Shown here: one piece after another, positions 63,300 to 64,000 of the stretch | Layout: every line of letters begins with the position of its first letter | Numbering within the stretch: position 1 is the stretch's first letter | Source of the DNA: Streptomyces sp. NBC_00289 | GTDB lineage: Bacteria > Actinomycetota > Actinomycetes > Streptomycetales > Streptomycetaceae | Assembly: GCF_041435115.1 (NCBI RefSeq) | Contig: NZ_CP108046.1 | Span: forward strand, 10,292,001-10,356,000 | DNA length: 64,000 nucleotides | Reading direction: 5' to 3' | Program-made: the position numbers and the translations under genes | Notes under the pieces: generated by a model | Told to the model about the DNA's origin: nothing | The model's input: only the letters and a program-made list of their open reading frames with translations | Databases searched by the model: none

Positions 63300-63362
63300 G
63301 AACACGGCACCTGTGGATCATGTAGTTCTCTACGCTGCAAGATCCACGAAGGTGCCGTGTTC
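63300..63362 (+). promoter_or_regulatory. Start-codon hairpin of ISAs1 C
   Basis: GAACACGGCACCT (63300-63312) pairs perfectly with AGGTGCCGTGTTC (63350-63362), with GTGGATC/GATCCAC pairing next to it. The GTG start (63357) lies in the inner arm. Confidence 0.6.
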
Positions 63363-64000
63363 GTTTCTCCATCATCCCTTGTCGCTGTCCCCGTGCCTTG
63401 TGCGCCCTGCCTGGAAGCCCTCGGCGAGGGTGCCGCCAAGGAGCAAGTGCGCTGCCTGGTCGCCGAGTTCGAGTCGGTCACCGATCCGAGAGGGGCTTGC
63501 GGAGTGCGGTACCGGCTCTCCTCGCTGCTGGCCCTGGTGGTCTGCGCGATGACCCCGTCCGGCCACGACTCGATCACCGCGGCGGCGGAGTGGTGCCGAC
63601 GTGCGGCGCCGGAGGAACTGGCCGCCTTCGGCCTGCCCTACCACCCACTCCTTGGCCGCTACCGGGTGCCGAGCGAGAAAACCCTGCGCAGCGTCCTGGG
63701 GCGACTCGATCCCGGTGAGATCGGCGCGGCCGGTTACGACTACCTTCGGCCTCTGCTGTCCGCACAGCCCCGCCGGCCGGAGCCGGTGATGCCCGACGGT
63801 GGCACCGAACGTGAACAGCGCCGGGCTCACCGGGCGGCCGCCCGCGCCGAGCCGGTACGGCTCCGGCGGCGGGCGATCGCGGTGGACGGCAAGTGCCTGC
63901 GCGGCGCGAGGCGCCCGGACGGCAGCCGCGTCTTCGTCCTGTCCGCCGTCCGTCACGGCGACGGTGTCACTCTCGCCTCCCGCGAGATCGGCGCGAAGAC
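63357..64000 (+). CDS. ISAs1-family transposase C, cut by the window end
   Basis: GTG 63357 opens a frame with no stop to the end: CLEALGEGAAKEQVRCLVAE, ESVTDPRGACGVRYRLSSLL, ALVVCAMTPSGHDSITAAAE, VPSEKTLRSVLGRLDPGEIG and AIAVDGKCLRGARRPDGSRV. This is the DDE_Tnp_1-associated N-terminus and the first catalytic Asp. It is different in sequence from ISAs1 A and B. The visible 214 codons are undamaged. Confidence 0.88.
   Translation, partial: MFVSPSSLVAVPVPCAPCLEALGEGAAKEQVRCLVAEFESVTDPRGACGVRYRLSSLLALVVCAMTPSGHDSITAAAEWCRRAAPEELAAFGLPYHPLLGRYRVPSEKTLRSVLGRLDPGEIGAAGYDYLRPLLSAQPRRPEPVMPDGGTEREQRRAHRAAARAEPVRLRRRAIAVDGKCLRGARRPDGSRVFVLSAVRHGDGVTLASREIGAK

Noticed and set aside
1..64000. CRISPR arrays, tRNA or rRNA genes, phage structural genes, origin or telomere features
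   Set aside because: No regularly spaced repeats, no cloverleaf or rRNA sequence, and no replication, Tap/Tpg or phage proteins were recognised.

Overview
The window looks like Streptomyces or a close actinomycete DNA: about 70% G+C, strong third-position G/C bias, GTG and TTG starts, and transposases of the IS110, IS5, ISAs1, IS701, IS630, ISL3, IS1182 and IS256 types common there. It contains no rRNA, tRNA, replication or other core genes. Short islands of host-type genes sit in a dense, layered bed of insertion sequences, as in chromosome arms or a large plasmid.

Layout: 1-1.5 kb IS110 remnant and a PIN/RHH toxin-antitoxin pair; 1.5-3.3 kb IS66; 3.3-4.7 kb wrecked small genes; 5.0-9.6 kb an IS701 split by an IS5 and an intact IS21; 9.6-12 kb small regulators, including an anti-sigma-type ATPase divergent from a STAS protein; 12-17.5 kb IS debris around an HD-domain gene; 17.6-22.0 kb an IS630 holding a full group II intron and an IS5 fragment; 22.0-23.6 kb a YefM/RelE-type pair and a hypothetical gene; 25.1-31.7 kb a 2198-residue secreted RHS/YD-repeat protein; 32.5-33.2 kb a low-GC orphan gene; 33.3-38.0 kb two ISAs1 elements disrupted by IS5 and IS3; 38.1-39.6 kb a GntR regulator with a fatty acid hydroxylase; 39.6-42.8 kb IS debris and an IS110; 42.8-49.7 kb a four-level stack (IS1182 > ISL3 > IS110 > IS5, plus a second IS5); 50.0-51.8 kb an aryl-acid-AMP ligase with a deleted aryl carrier protein gene; 52.1-52.6 kb a second copy of the anti-sigma-type gene; 52.7-61.9 kb IS elements mostly joined end to end; 62.0-62.9 kb an XRE regulator with a membrane protein; then more IS sequence to the end.

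Insertion order can be read from target duplications and restored reading frames. Most transposase genes are broken. The ones that look intact are IS21 istA/istB, the IS3 pair, IS110 at 41.1 kb, two identical inverted IS5 copies at 45-47.6 kb, IS5 at 23.7 kb, IS256 at 60.6 kb and the intron reverse transcriptase.

The most notable pattern is not a gene. IS5-type, ISAs1-type and IS256-type transposases here all carry, just upstream, an inverted repeat whose inner arm contains or touches the start codon. This suggests a shared way of blocking transposase translation from read-through transcripts. Other points of interest are the RHS protein with an unrecognised low-GC C-terminal domain, frameshifts shared between sister IS copies, the intron placed exactly before a catalytic Glu codon, and the carrier-protein gene that lost its phosphopantetheine site.
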